Positions 43,725-56,471 are shown, counted from the first letter of the stretch. The stretch: 64,000 nt of DNA from Ophiura sarsii (GCA_035610835.1 CM069442.1:6794444-6858443), one strand, 5' to 3'. Program-made: numbers and translations. Notes: generated by a model not told the origin, from the letters alone.

Positions 43725-45043
43725 CAAATGGCCAATAGTACACACAACTGCTATTACATGTATCTACTGAGTGGGGGCATTGAACTCAGTCAATCAATAA
43801 TTACGATTCTACTCTATAAATTGTTCAAACCATAAGTCAATACAAGTCAACTAGTGCATCCGATGAGAATCGTTATTATTACATCATTTCATTCATTATC
43901 TGTGGATCTGTCATTGTAATTTCTCCATAATTAAACCAGGTGGTTATTAAGGTGGGAATGTCTGAATATTGCTTCTAAAAATGTACTGAATCTACAAAAC
44001 GATAAATCGTACCCAAGTCAACCAGTGTATCCGATGGAAATCGTTACTATTACATCATTTCATTCATTATCTGTGGATCTGTCATTGATTTCTCCATAAT
44101 TAAACCGGGCAGTAAGTTAAAGTGGGAATGTCTGAGTATTGCTTCAAAAATGCTGGTCACTTTCAATACGTTAAAAGTGGAATGGATGTAGAACTTTTTT
44201 GATCAACCCTGACACGGAGTTATGGTACTTTCAGATACTAATCAAATCAATTTATGGCCAGTTCCAATATAATGAGCACTTTAGAGATATAATGGCTCGG
44301 AGCAGTAATGGTGATTTCTAAGGGCCAGTAACCGTGAGTACTATATCTTACATACTGTCTTATTATGATAGTATAACAAAGAGACCATTTTCAGATGTGT
44401 CGTTTTTTGTTTGTTATTTAGCCTGTTCACGCCAATTTGTGGTGCACTGGTGGTTCTCCCGCCCAACCTTTCACCAAATGTGGTTGGTCCGGGAGCTGAT
44501 ATTCATCTCCAAAAGTGTGAGGTGGCGTAGATGGTGTGGGGGAAGGGGTGATTGTCATAAGAGGGATGCTCCATACATTTACTCACATGTTGATGTTGTC
44601 GGTAGATAGGTGTGTGGGGATGTATTTGTGTGGATTGTGGGGGGGAGTGGGTATAAGGGTGCGAGCGAGTTCGGGTGGGGTGGGTTTTGGAGGTAGGGTT
44701 TGACTATATTCACTCAATCACTCTCATACCATAATGATGCAGCACATCAAAGGAGTACCCAGGGGGCCAGCTTAATCCCCCTGTATCCCCATGCTGTAAA
44801 AGGTTGGTGGGTATACAGATAACCATTAGGACCTATACAACATTCCTAGGGTGGACAACCTAAAATATCAGGTGCACAAAGATGGGAAACGGGGGGTCAA
44901 AGTTCATGGGGGGTCAAATTTGGTAAATTTTGAGCAAACCTTATCATGTTTGGTATCAAATGATAGCAAATTTAATTCTGAACATGGACTATGACATTTA
45001 TATTGTTGTAAAACAATTTGTTTTAATGTTATGACCTAAAACT

Positions 45044-45955
45044 GATGTACCAGACCTGGAGTCAAACCAGGAAGAGGCAGACACACGTATGTTATTGCAT
45101 GCCATATATGCTACTCAAAATGATGATGTGAAACGCATTGTCGTGCATGCAAATGACACTGATGTAATAGTTCTCAGCATATATTACTACGCGACATACT
45201 TAAAAGATTTAAATCTTCAAGAGATGTGGATCAGAACCCAACAAGATAGCTATCTACCGATACACGAGATCGTTAATAAGCTTGACGATGAACTATGCCA
45301 TATATGCCGTGCACTCTTTTCATTCATAGCATTAGTGGTAGGGACATTACAAGCTACCCATACTTTACAGGGAAAAGGTCATGGCTACAGAGATCCAAAG
45401 AGGTAGAGCTGGATTTAATTGCCGAGTTTGCTGAGGAGAATGAGTATAAGTTGACTGAAGACATCATCAACCAGGCAAGGAAGTTACTCATATCGGTATA
45501 CAGTAAAGCTGGCGATGACTCTCTTTTCTTTTCTCTAGAAGAAATCAGGGCACATAAGTTCTTGAACAAGAATAACACAGTGTTGAAAATGCTGCCTCCT
45601 ACTGAAGGTGCATTTATGCAGCACTTAAAGTGCTGCATTCGCAACAATCATTGACAAGACAGCACACCAAGCGGAACAAAATCTCCCCTCAGCAGAAGAA
45701 TATGGCTGGACTTTGAAAGACGATATGTTTGTACCCACTACAATGACAATATCATCATGGCCACAGGATATCAACAAGGGAATATCATGCGGCTGCAAGA
45801 GTGTGCCTTTCTGCAGCAAGTTCGATGCATGTGGAAAGCAATCAGTTTCATGCTACATAGGATGCAAGTGCAAAGGCTCTCCTCCTTCCATATGCAGTCG
45901 TGCAATGCATGCTGAAAAAGTAACTTTGGAAAGTGATGACACTGACAGTAGCAGT
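45044..45955 (+). pseudogene. EEADTR/DTDVIVL-type cysteine-rich gene, frameshifted
   Basis: The first segment, from about 45044, contains QEEADTRMLLHAIYATQ and HANDTDVIVLSIYYY. A frame change near 45300-45320 leads to SISGRDITSYPYFTGK and LPPTEGAFMQHLK, and a second change near 45630 restores the first frame. The last segment ends in a Cys-rich tail (GISCGCKSVPFCSKFDACGK, CYIGCKCKGSPPSIC). I recognise the EEADTR...DTDV(V)VL...LPPT...GC-rich layout as an orphan family recurrent in invertebrate genomes, without a firm function; the DTD core is reminiscent of a PIN/FEN-like nuclease fold (weak inference). It lies inside long inverted repeats and is cut off on the right by a LINE insertion. Confidence 0.65.
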
Positions 45956-45959
45956 AATA

Positions 45960-47700
45960 CTACTTACTTACTTACTTACTTATGTCGTTCTCGAACGGTC
46001 TTCGTGATGGCTCGCCAAACTACTCTGTCCCTCATGCATGCTTTCATCTCCTCATCATTCTTCAGTCCTGTGTCTTTCGCCAAGTTGTCCAAGTATGTTA
46101 AGGCTGGGCGGCCGACAGATGTGTGTCCGTGTTTGGGTCTCCATAGCAGCTGGTCAGATACAATCTCATTTTCTCTTCTCATGCAATGTCCTGCAAATCT
46201 CATCCTTCGATCTGTGATGTTTTCTGACACCTTTTGTAAGTTTCCATACAGTCTTTGTTTGGTACCTTATCTTTCCAACTAATGTTGAGTGCAGTTCTCA
46301 GCATTCTAGTGTAGCATCCATCTAGAGATTTATTCAGTCTGTTGGTGATGGTCCATGTCTCAGCTCCATACAGTAGAACACTTTGAACAGTAGCTTGGAA
46401 AAGTCTGATTTTGATTTTTCGACGCTGGCTACTACCAACCCAAGCTCCCAGGTACTTGAAGTCCTCTACGTTGTCTAGGTTACTTCCATCAGAGGTTTTT
46501 AGCTGTACCGCTTGTGCCTGGTGGAATACCATGCATTTGGTTTTCTTGGCATTCATGTGGAGCCCAGTTTTGAGTGCTGCTTCCTCAACATATTTCAGCA
46601 ACTTCTGTGCCTGCTCCTTAGTGTCAGAAAAGTAACGCTATGTCAACTGCAAAGTCAAGATCAGTGACGTTCTTTGGCCCTATTCTTCGACTTTGTCTAG
46701 GCTTGATGGTGAATCCTAGTTCCTCTTCTCTCCCACTGATAGCTATTCGTAAGCAGTAATCAAGGATGATTATGAATAGGTAGGGGAAAGGGTATCTCCT
46801 TGGAGAACTCCTGCTAGGATGTCGAACAGTTCCGTGTCACCATCAGGTGATATAACTCTGGCTCTTGTGTTTCTGTAAGTTTCATCAATTGCATCTGTTA
46901 TAACCTGTGGGACACCGTATGCTTTGAGTATCTTGATCATTTCCCCACGATGTATGGTGTCGAATGCCTTTTTGAAATCAATGAATGTTATGACTGCAGA
47001 GACATTATTGGAATGTATACCTTCGATGATTCTCCTGAGCCCAAGAATGTGTGAGGTAGTGCCTCTTCCATCGCGAAGCCATTCTGGTTAGTTCGAAGTA
47101 ATTCATCTAGGTGAGGTCTTATTCTGTTGAGAATCATTCTGTTATATGTCTTGGCCACAATAGAGTTCAGACATATTATGTAGTTTCCTGCTTGACTTAG
47201 GTCACCAGATTTTGGAAGTGGTATCAGGTTCAATATTGCCCACTGGTCAGGTTTTTGTTTTTCTAGGAGGGCCTTATTACAGATATCCAGTATTAAATCA
47301 TCAAGATTGCATCTTGTCAGGAGTTCAGGTGGAATGTTGTCCTCTCCAAAACTTTTCCCCTCCTTGATATATTTCTTGGCTTTCTGGTACTCAGTGTTAT
47401 TGAAGGCAGTACACTTAATTGGTAGTTCTTCGAAAATCTTTGGGATGTCTTCATCTTTATCAGTCACTACCGGTGGATTTCCTAGGAGTTGTTGGAAGTG
47501 GCAGTACCAATTATTGACACGTTCTTCCTTTGTCTTTCCTTTGAGGATACCATTCCTAGAGGTTTTCCTTCCACTTACTTCGTTAATGAGCTCCCAAGAT
47601 AATCTGTGTTGCATGTTTAGGGTTGCCTTTTCCACTTCTTTTAATTTCTTGTCCAGGTATTTAGCAGTAATGATGAGCATGAACCTGACAACTAAAAATT
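45960..47700 (-). pseudogene. nested LINE (non-LTR retrotransposon), broken
   Basis: Minus-strand frames 47680-46988, 46601-46200 and 46230-45976 give RT and C-terminal motifs: YIKEGKSFGEDNIPPELL, LLRTNQNGFAMEE, KTGLHMNAKKTKCMVF, LLYGAETWTITNRLNKSLDG and RRMRFAGHCMRRE. The 3' end is an (AAGT)n tail at 45960-45978. Frame changes and a missing central region show it is dead. The family is shared with 43304-43724; the exact clade is unresolved. Confidence 0.85.
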
Positions 47701-48396
47701 ATGAACACTAAATACTGAGGATGCTGTGCAGGTTGAAAACATGTATGTTTTATAACTCTAGGATACATGCAATATGCATATTATGATGCTGGTTATATAG
47801 CGTTATCCGATGAAACTTCATGAGTTTCACATAATCCATGTACACAGTACACGTATTAAGATCGGGTTTTGTTACATACATTCAGTTTTTTTGTAATATT
47901 TTGAAAAGGAATGGTATAACCAAAGAACTATTACAATATGACATGTTCAGCATCAAAATTGCTTTCATTTGATACCAAACACGATAGGGTTCGCTCAAAT
48001 TTCCACAAAATCTGACCCCCCTGAACTTTGACCCCCCATTTCCCGCCTTTGTGCACCCGATTTTTTAGGTTGTCCACCCTAGAAGTATTGTATAGGTCAT
48101 AATGGTTATCTGTATACCCACCAACCTTTTACAGCACGGGGATACAGGGGGGATGTAAATACTTGATTTGGCCCCCTAGGTAGAGGGGCATTGCGGCTGT
48201 GTTATTTTCAAGCTATGAAAACGGACAGAAAAAAATAAAGAAAATAATAAGAATTTAGGAGTCATTTTAGCTTGTAAAATCTGAATGCCTTGATAAATTT
48301 TGTGGCATTCTAAAGCTTAGAAAATTATTGAGAGCACACATAATATGCTCAAAATGACTTCATCTGCAAATTCCCCCCTTTTGATGTGCTGCATCA

Positions 48397-49285
48397 CATT
48401 TTAACTATACAAGTGGGAATGTCTGCATGTTTTGTGCATCATTTTCCAATTAGTGCAGTATTTGACCATTTTAACTTCAATATGTGGGAAAAGTGTCCAT
48501 ATGCACTGAGCATCTGTACCATTAAAGTTATTTTTCTGGGATAAAAAGTGTTAAATTGTCTCTTCTTCGGGAAATTCGTTCACCCAACCCATCTCACATG
48601 TTAGAAAAGTTTATTTTACTGAAGAGTCAGACTTCATGAAGTGATGGCTTGGAAAAGGACACATAACATAAAATAAACTTGAATAAACCTAAAAATAACG
48701 AAATCAGAGAGTTTTACCAGGATCATCATGACAAAGTAGTAATCAATTTGAATTTCCCCGACCAAAACAACAGCGAATCCTTGCCGGTTACGCTAAACAA
48801 AATCTCTTTTTAAAGTATAGTCTATTTCAGTACATTGTACAAACACCATTGTGAAAGTCAAATAGATCCTTCTTTGATTAAAAGCGACCGTACTTCTCCA
48901 ACTGAATGCTAATATTGAAACAACTGCCGGCCCGCCACATTGTATTTATTTTTCTCGGCTCGAGAGGCCAGCCAAATGTTGAAACACGATCAGCAATCTC
49001 TTCTTTTTTTCTTCCTAAATCGGTTCTGCGGTTTTGTAGAGGGGGAATCAATATGCAAAAATAAATTAGATATCTACGGAAGATAGTGTTATACCATGAA
49101 ATACCTGTGCTTTGCATTAATAATTCAAACTTTGAAACACATTTTTTTTGCTGTCTACTGAAGATATCTGAAAGTGATAAATTACATAATTGAGTCATCT
49201 TGCATTATTATTTGCTATGGCTATAAATTATGCATGAAAATTCCCTCTCCCTGAACACAAATATGACACCAATGATATTGACCTT
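48397..49285. other. intergenic, no gene seen
   Basis: AT-rich sequence with short ORFs only; nothing recognisable. Confidence 0.4.
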
Positions 49286-49412
49286 TACTTATTTACTTAT
49301 TTATCTATTTGTGTATTCGTGTATTTGTGTATTTGTGTATCTGTTTATTTGTTTATCTGGTTATTTATTTATTTATTTATTTATTTGTGTATTTGTGTAT
49401 TTGTGTATTTGT

Positions 49413-49447
<35 letters not shown>

Positions 49448-49451
49448 TTTT
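49286..49451. repeat. (TATT)n / (GTATTT)n microsatellite
   Basis: Alternating blocks of TTTA and TTTGTGTA units. Three overlapping ORFs here encode only YLFI/VYLC repeats and are artefacts. Confidence 0.9.
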
Positions 49452-49880
49452 GGCAAATGTTGGCCAAAGTGTGCCAACATTATTTGAATGTTAGTTGGAT
49501 GATAGCTATGGCTAATTTTGTTTTCAGTAGACGTTTTCCGTTCTAGACAAATAATACACCTGTATATGTCACATTAAGACTAGGAGAGACGGCACAGACT
49601 TGCATTACTCTCTATCCCTGATGATATAATTGATGTGGCTTGTCTCAATCTTAGATACATAGTAGTAAGATACTAACGAGTATATATAGCCTGTACTAAG
49701 TTACAGTGCATCGTAAGTGCTGTTGTAAACTTCAATATGAAACGCATCTTTAAGATACAATGTTGTAAAAACCAATTTTACCAAGCTTATCCAAGCTTAT
49801 CATAGGTTTTGAAGTGTGTTATTTTAATTTGAGATACATCATCCTGCCCAGACCAAATTCAAACTGAATCTGAACACTCT

Positions 49881-50397
49881 GAGCCATATTCTCGTACTTA
49901 ACACAGTTTTAGCTTAAAACCATGTCTAATTGAACTTGTGTCTAAATTAAATGTAATTTTATCTTTTAAATGATGCGTTAAAGTTAATGAAATTTTTGAG
50001 AATTGCATTTAGTTAGGCGATGTGTTTAAAGTCAAAGTTAAAGGGGCATTGACAGATTGCCGAGAAAAATTATATTTGGAAGATTTTTTGTTTGTTTCAA
50101 TGATGAGGTACGTAGGGACCCTGAAGTGTAATAATTTATGGGAAAATGGTTAAATGATAGCACTACAATGTAGACAGAAATTTGGTTGAAGCAATTTATG
50201 TTGTGAGTGGTGCTGATAATTTTACAAGATAGACAACGAATTAAAGTAAACAGTTTCAGATAGAAGTTAGCATATGCCCAAGTATTATGTAGTTGCAAAA
50301 AAAACTGATTTCAAGGGAAATTGAGGGCGCACTCCCATACGTATCTCTCGGTGCCCCTTTAAACGCATGTTTAGCTTAAAACTGCATTTAATATGGC
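49881..50397. mobile_element. foldback element (second copy) interrupted by a MITE
   Basis: Left GAGCCATATTCTCGTACTTA and right TTTAATATGGCCC match the ends of the element at 24270-24781. CTCT borders both sides. The insertion at 50038-50362 splits it. Confidence 0.75.
50038..50362. mobile_element. TTAA-flanked MITE, AGGGGCA family, nested
   Basis: TTAAAGGGGCATTGACAGAT to ATCTCTCGGTGCCCCTTTAA. Removing it and one TTAA leaves AAAGTCAAAGTTAAACGCAT, collinear with the uninterrupted relative near 24315. Confidence 0.85.
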
Positions 50398-51860
50398 CCT
50401 CTATATTTTTCCATATTTTGGTTTATAGAGTTAACCCCTGAGATATCATGGGTGAGAGGGATTCTCTCGTCACCATAACTCGCTCCACTCTTAACTCCTC
50501 TTCCCCTACCCCTACCTCTTCTCCCCCTTCTCAAGGGCCTCACAGTCTGTCAATCTAGCTCCTCTTTTTAAAAATGTAAACACAGTGGAATACAAACCAA
50601 TCCCTTCATCATTTTCAAATTTCTTGAATTCCATGTGTCAGGTATGCCACCACAAACCTATAGCAAAATCACCCACAAAAGCCTACATTTCTTGTCGATA
50701 CTGTACCGGTTTAAGCCTTATCCCACACTACACCATCAGGAAGTAGGGAGGTTATAAAGCACCCTCATCAGCTCTAATAAGACCCCCATATTATTAAAAA
50801 TTCAAAAATATGCGTTCCAAAGCCCCAAATATTTGGAAAATGAGCATTTTAAAACCCTAGTTTTTTGAAAATAATTCTTAAGACCCCATTTTTTTTCTAA
50901 AAAAAACCCGCTCTGAAGCCCCCTGTTTTTGAGACCCGAGAGGGCACACCCCCATCCAAAACAGAAAGAGAGAGAGAGAGTGGGGGATTTGAATAACATT
51001 TAGATTTGTTCAAAATATCATGACCGGATCCGTGACTGTTTGCTCACCCCTCTTTCTCTCTCGCTCGCTCATTCGCGATCGCTTCCCCTCTGCAGCTGCT
51101 TCAAGGGTTGGCACATGCAGCCGTTTATCTCACTGATCCAGTTACGAAACCGAAAAGAGAGAAGGAAAAAAAAAAGTTGAAAAGACGGCAAACTGGAAGG
51201 AGAGAACCTATACGAGGCTTATGTCAACTGCGAACCACTAAAGTAAGAAACGGTTATGTGTTTGCACTGTAACTAATACAAACCATATACACACACATAT
51301 ATGAAAAGCTTTGAACAGTTTCTCCCTCGCTTCTGGGTCTTTTAATCTCATCACGGTTATTTGATACAGTGCTGCAGCGAACCCACTGTCTGGAGCAGTC
51401 TCTCGCTATGTACATAGAGTGGCCAGGAATTTAAGAGCGAGTTTGAGGTAAATACATACAACCTAAAATATTGTAGATTGGAATATTTTTTGCACTTAAA
51501 TAATATCTTTGACAATATTTAAGGAACATTCAAGATACAAGTTATTAACAATTTTAAACAAATTGTTTGCATAAAGCGGCAAAAATATTGAAGTTTTTCA
51601 TTACTGTATGTGACCTATAGAGATATTGAGGAACATTATATTAATCTTTGAATTAGTTATGAACACCCAATATTTTCAGATCAGCAGACATAATGTTGTC
51701 ATCAATGAATTGTTCACACATTATGCTTTACCTGCCAAATGGCTTGATTCATCTTTTAATCGGTGCACCCATTTGTAACATGAAAAGTGCCCTTTAAAAG
51801 GAAAGGTATGTACTGAAGTATGTTGATCTTTGAACTCAATTTAATGGTTATCACAACCCC
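50398..51860. other. intergenic, no gene seen
   Basis: 50740-50960 is a decayed copy (inverse orientation) of the G-rich dispersed repeat seen near 17935-18470. 51040-51080 is CT-rich with GCGATCGC. No gene supported. Confidence 0.4.
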
Positions 51861-52376
51861 TTAACACTTTCCACATGGCTACTAGTTTTACCATTATACA
51901 AAACAGAATTTTCAGAAACCTTTCCCAACTTTCAAAGTCTATCTCAAGATTTACTGAATAAATACTAGGCATATTTTTGAAATCATTATTTCTTGCAACA
52001 GTAAATAAGCTTACCTCGGTGAACTTTCTTTCTGGCAGCAACTCACTTGCCAGCCCCAATAACACGTGTGGGATGGGGTGGGGGGGGGGGGGGGGGGGGG
52101 ACTGTTAGCGGTTAGGCTACATACTAGGCATGTTTGTACTTATTTTAATGCATTTCTCATGGTGATTCCAAATATGGTAATGAAATTAAACTATTTTGAC
52201 ATTTTTGAAACATTTTGTGAAATTTTAGAATGTTGTCTGAAGACAATAAGTACAAATATGCCTAGTATTGGTTCAGTAAATCTTGAGATAGACTTTAAAA
52301 GTTAGGAAAGGTTTCTGAAAAATCTGTTTTGTATATTGTAACATAATAGCTGCGTGGATAGATTTTTAATGTTAAA
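51861..52376. mobile_element. TTAA CACTTTCCACG-family MITE, rearranged
   Basis: 51861 starts TTAACACTTTCCACATGGC. The right end near 52345-52376 (GCTGCGTGGATAGATTTTTA) belongs to the same family. A G run and ~100 bp of other sequence (52010-52120) interrupt it, and the central portion is partly duplicated in inverse orientation. Confidence 0.55.
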
Positions 52377-53711
52377 TCCAGGGTTGTTTACATGAATCAG
52401 TTGGCTAAAGTGCTCCTAACACGATTATGAGTCAGCTTTTAATACAGTTCAATAAATACAATACTTGGTATTGTTCTATAATACGCACCGTATTGTGTAC
52501 GTGTGCGTATTTGGCGTAATCTAGCATTTACACAACCCGCGTTTATGCGCGATTGCGCTTTTCTACAGGTTGTCATCCATCATGGTCATTGCTTATCAAC
52601 TGACGGAGTGTGGACGGAAGGAAGTCCACACAAAAACAAATTTGTATTGAATACAATTTATTAAAAGTTTAGTCATTTTTTAAGTATAAACCTACAAAAT
52701 GTCCTCATTGCTAGAATCTGGAATGACAATCAAGATTATTTTTTATTTAGGACCCACTTTTTCTGTGGTTGGGTTCTCCGTAGTCTGCTCTTTCCAAAGA
52801 TTTATTGCAAACAAGAATTGTGTAGAAAGCTAGGCCAATATTTTGTCAGCCAAAGTGTTGACCTCTATTGAGCAGTTTGCAATAGCCAGGTCTAAATGTT
52901 AGCTTTAGGTGTCTAATGAAATGACAAAAGATACTGCACGAAAAGGGTTGCTTCTCAAACCCTTTTGTAGCCCAAATCTGCTTCTTGAGAAGTGCAAGCC
53001 TCAATAGTACTTTAAAATTAATTTTACAGTGGCATATTGGCAGGCATGCGAATGGAAAAATTGAAAAACCTGAATAAAACTGTGGAATTGGACTAAAAAT
53101 CCCAAAACAGGTTGAAATTAAATGAAAGTGTGGACATTTGGACAACAAAAAAAACTTCAGGAGTAAACCTGAATATTCTCATGTCTGGTGGGCTACCTTT
53201 GACTTATTCTTTTGCCAAGAGAACTGTAGATAGATGGATTAAAAAGGAACATTTAGCTACGTTTTGAGACACTTGCCCGATAGTATCGACTGGCAACCTG
53301 GCAACACTAGACTATATGTCCATCAAAGCCTGCTGCAGAAGACCGGCAAATTGCCATATTAAAACGAGTCTTTAATGAAAGATAAAGTAACACCATATCG
53401 TGTATGAATTACTTACCGCGTACCGACTGAAGACAAGACACAATCAATAAAAAGAAATCAAATAAAATGCGACAATAGCGAGAAATCCTCTTGACGTTGA
53501 TTGAAGTGTTTGTGAATCTTAAAATGTTTAACTCGCTCATCTTCTGGGACTCACATGCAATTTGAAGGAAGCGTGTAATATATTGGGTGTTTGCAATATG
53601 ATGAAGAGCAGTTTGAGGGTGTTTGTTCGGCAGGTTTTTGCCATTTTCTCGGTAATTGTTACTAGATGTAAACATATCGTTGAAGTTCTGTCAAACCTCA
53701 AATCTCTATCT
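52377..53711. other. intergenic, no gene seen
   Basis: Only short ORFs without recognisable domains or splice context. Confidence 0.4.
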
Positions 53712-53898
53712 GGCCGTTCAGCATGTATTTAAGTGATACTTTCTATGTATAACCATTGGGCAGTCCGCTCTTAACATGTTCAAGGGCATAAACACATTTA
53801 TCAAAACTGTGTAAGTACTCTTGTCCATGAACAGGTATAAAGCAACACTTCCTATGCATAACCGCTGGGCAGTTTTACTTTATACATGTTAAAGGGCC
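53712..53898. mobile_element. MITE-like palindromic repeat, GGCCCTTCA family, copy 4
   Basis: Starts GGCCGTTCAGCATGTATTTA and ends TTTATACATGTTAAAGGGCC. It is closest to copy 1 in its interior (AGCAACACTTCCTA...). Confidence 0.75.
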
Positions 53899-53908
53899 AG
53901 AAAAACAT

Positions 53909-54040
53909 ATACCATTCTACTATCTACTGAAGATAGCTGTACTATTCTATCAGATACCATTCTACTATCTACTGAAGATAGCTGTTTTATTCTATTAGAT
54001 ACCATTCTGCTATCTACTGACAGCTGTATTATTCAGTAAA
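53909..54040. repeat. 45-bp tandem repeat, ~3 copies
   Basis: ATACCATTCTACTATCTACT begins units at 53909, 53954 and 53999; the last unit is shortened. Confidence 0.85.
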
Positions 54041-54556
54041 ATATAAAGCATGTTAACAAAGAGAAACCAGATCATTTGGTAATTTTGGTCATAATTCAAA
54101 GTGTGTTATACAGAGTGGTCCAAAAAAGGTTTACACTTTTTAGAGGCAAATTTATCAAAATTTGGGGAAAATGTTTAAATTATTTTAGATATTCCTAAAC
54201 TAAAATATCTTGTTGGTATTATGGTGAAAACGGCGTTAAAATTAAAGCTCAAATTAAGAAATAGCTGATGTATTCATCTTTACAATGATACCAAATATTA
54301 AGCATTCCCTTGCTCCAGTGCTCAGCTACATGCTTGAGAACATGGGGAGGTCGCAATTTGAAAGTGCCAAAATCAACACTATTGTGTGCTTAGAAATCAA
54401 TAGACCATCAGCGGCGCCGCCACAGGGGGGGGGGGGGCAGGGGGGCTAAAGCCCCCCTATAGAAGGATGGGAAAAAAGGAAAAAAAGGGAAAGAAAAGAA
54501 AAGAGGAAAGAAAGGAGGAAAGAAAAGAGGAAAGGAAGGAAAACAGAGGAGCCTAT

Positions 54557-54907
54557 CAGTGGTGTAGCCAGAGGGGGGGGGGGATTGCCCCCCCCCCCCC
54601 CATATTGACGTCGTGTCGGTTGAGATTGGCACTGTCGGTTCATTTGACCAGAGGAATCATGGAATTATGATGAACAAAAGTACATAGATGAAAAAAATGT
54701 GGCGCGCTAAGCGCGCATATGTTACCCCGAAATGCAATATTCGTTGGAACAAGCTTGATTACAGCTAAAATGTATCTCAATCGTGCCAAATATAGGTGTA
54801 AAGTCAAAAAAATTTGCGCGCTATGCGCGCATATCTTGACTCATAACAATCTTGTCGGTTCATTTTATTTAGCGCCCCCCAATATCAATAACCTAGCTAC
54901 GCCACTG
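54557..54907. mobile_element. 351-bp hAT-type MITE nested in the previous element, TSD GAGCCTAT
   Basis: CAGTGGTGTAGCCAGAGGGG to CTAGCTACGCCACTG, with GAGCCTAT at 54549-54556 and 54908-54915. Its interior contains two GCGCGC(T/A)-type palindromes. Confidence 0.9.
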
Positions 54908-55661
54908 GAGCCTATAACATTTGAAGATGAAGATGATGAGTTGATAATGTGATCAATAATGATAAAATGACCTAGTCCAACATAAAAAAGAAATATTAAC
55001 AATTTACTGTAACCAAAAATAACCTCAGCAGACGGGGACACGAATGGCCGTAAATGTTGAATCTCCGTTGGTGTTAATGTAAAAAAAGGATTTTAATGTT
55101 GGCACTAAATTATTTCATCCTCAAACCGCTGGGTGATGACCAAATGGAGTTGAATAACTAACTCCAGATCAATATCAATTTTCGAATAATTTGTTTATAA
55201 TTTAATTCGTTGTTAACCATTTGTTTGTCCTTCGTTAATTCGTGAAATAGCCCGTGTCCGGCATCGTCTGTAAAACGAGCAGCATATCGCCCGCCCTCAC
55301 TGTTGTTGGAAACTTTTGACCAATATCATACCGTCCGGCGTCCGCAGGATACTGCTATATCGTCAATAGGCGTCGAGGTCAGAGTTCAAGATTGCACTCG
55401 CTTTATCATCGCTTTCGTCGTCATCAATCGTATACTTTTATTTCGCTTTCATAAAACTGAAGATAAATAAACATTTGACTAACATTCGGGTAACCCCACC
55501 CATTTCGGGGGAAAAAAATTATATATTTTAAATTTTAAGGCGTCAGTCTAGGGAATCGAAACCGAATTCTTATACAAATAGTATGAGAAACCATGGTCGA
55601 AAATAAATAAATAACGAACCTAAAGCGTAAAAATGCTGCATAAAATAGCTTTATTTTGCTA

Positions 55662-56471
55662 TAGGGGGAAGGTGGGGTAATGGCGGACACATTTTGTCAG
55701 AGAGGTATAACACACATATAATACGTCATATAACAATAAAAATCATGTAAACACAAAGCACTGTGAAGGTTCTACCTTTTATCAAGTTTTTATCAACTCA
55801 TCATTTTGAAATTCGAAGCTACGACGGAATAAAAAAAATGGCGTCGTCCGGCATTACCCCACACTCTGGGGGTAATCCCGGACGTTATTTATCAATGGCA
55901 GCCCTCTTTTTATTTGAATATAGCATTTCAATGGGAGTTAAAAAATACCCTTTTTAAAAGTGTAGCAGAAATCAAAGAACAATGTCACATATTTATATGG
56001 TCAACAACTATTACCGATTTATGATGTTAAATTGACCACGCCCATATTGGTTACCATGGAAACGGTACATGTCCGGGATTACCCCAATCCATGTACAATG
56101 TATGGGCATATCCTCTCTTATTATTATGCTCATCATTGTGACTCCGAATTCATTTCTTTTTTATCAGAAGGTATCATACATTACAAAAAAAAATAATAAG
56201 ACTTTGTTTTCCTTGATGTAGAAATACCAGTTTCAAAGAGAAATTAATGCACCAAAATATCAACTTGCCCAAAAAGTGATTTTTGTAATTCTCGCGAGAA
56301 TTTGCGAGACAACCATCCCATTTAGGTTTTGTGTGATTTCAATGGAGAGGCACCTAACATCATAGGGTGGCAAAATACCACCTTCTTTCACCTGCCTTTA
56401 GATACAGCCCTGTCCGCGATTACCCCGCGTCCGCCATTACCCCGCGTCCGCCATTACCCCACCTTCCCCTA
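55662..56471. mobile_element. TA-flanked element with repeated GTCCGCCATTACCCC motif
   Basis: TA then GGGGGAAGGTGGGGTAATGG at the left, and ATTACCCCACCTTCCCC then TA at the right. The word GTCCG(C/G)NATTACCCC occurs about seven times in both orientations (55674, 55846, 55868, 56071, 56412, 56429, 56444). Nested in the hAT-type element. Confidence 0.75.

Larger units (their letters stand above)
40893..44150 (+). repeat. ~3-kb repeat, copy B
   Basis: Same order and orientation as copy A (31024-34310). It has an extra ~490-bp segment (42377-42870) and a LINE insertion (43304-43724). Confidence 0.85.
44735..48396. mobile_element. DNA transposon with long terminal inverted repeats
   Basis: The outermost TGATGCAGCACATCAAA (44735) is inverted at 48380-48396. 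Inside, about 230 bp at 44760-44990 are the inverse of 47930-48175 at high identity, including TGTAAAAGGTTGGTGGGTAT and AGGGTGGACAACCTAAAA. The right arm has ~190 bp the left arm lacks. The element encloses the broken gene at 45044-45955 and a nested LINE. No target duplication was found. Confidence 0.8.

Noticed and set aside
49230..49546. Hydrophobic ORFs of YLFI/VYLC repeats
   Set aside because: They are direct translation of a TTTA/TTTGTGTA microsatellite.
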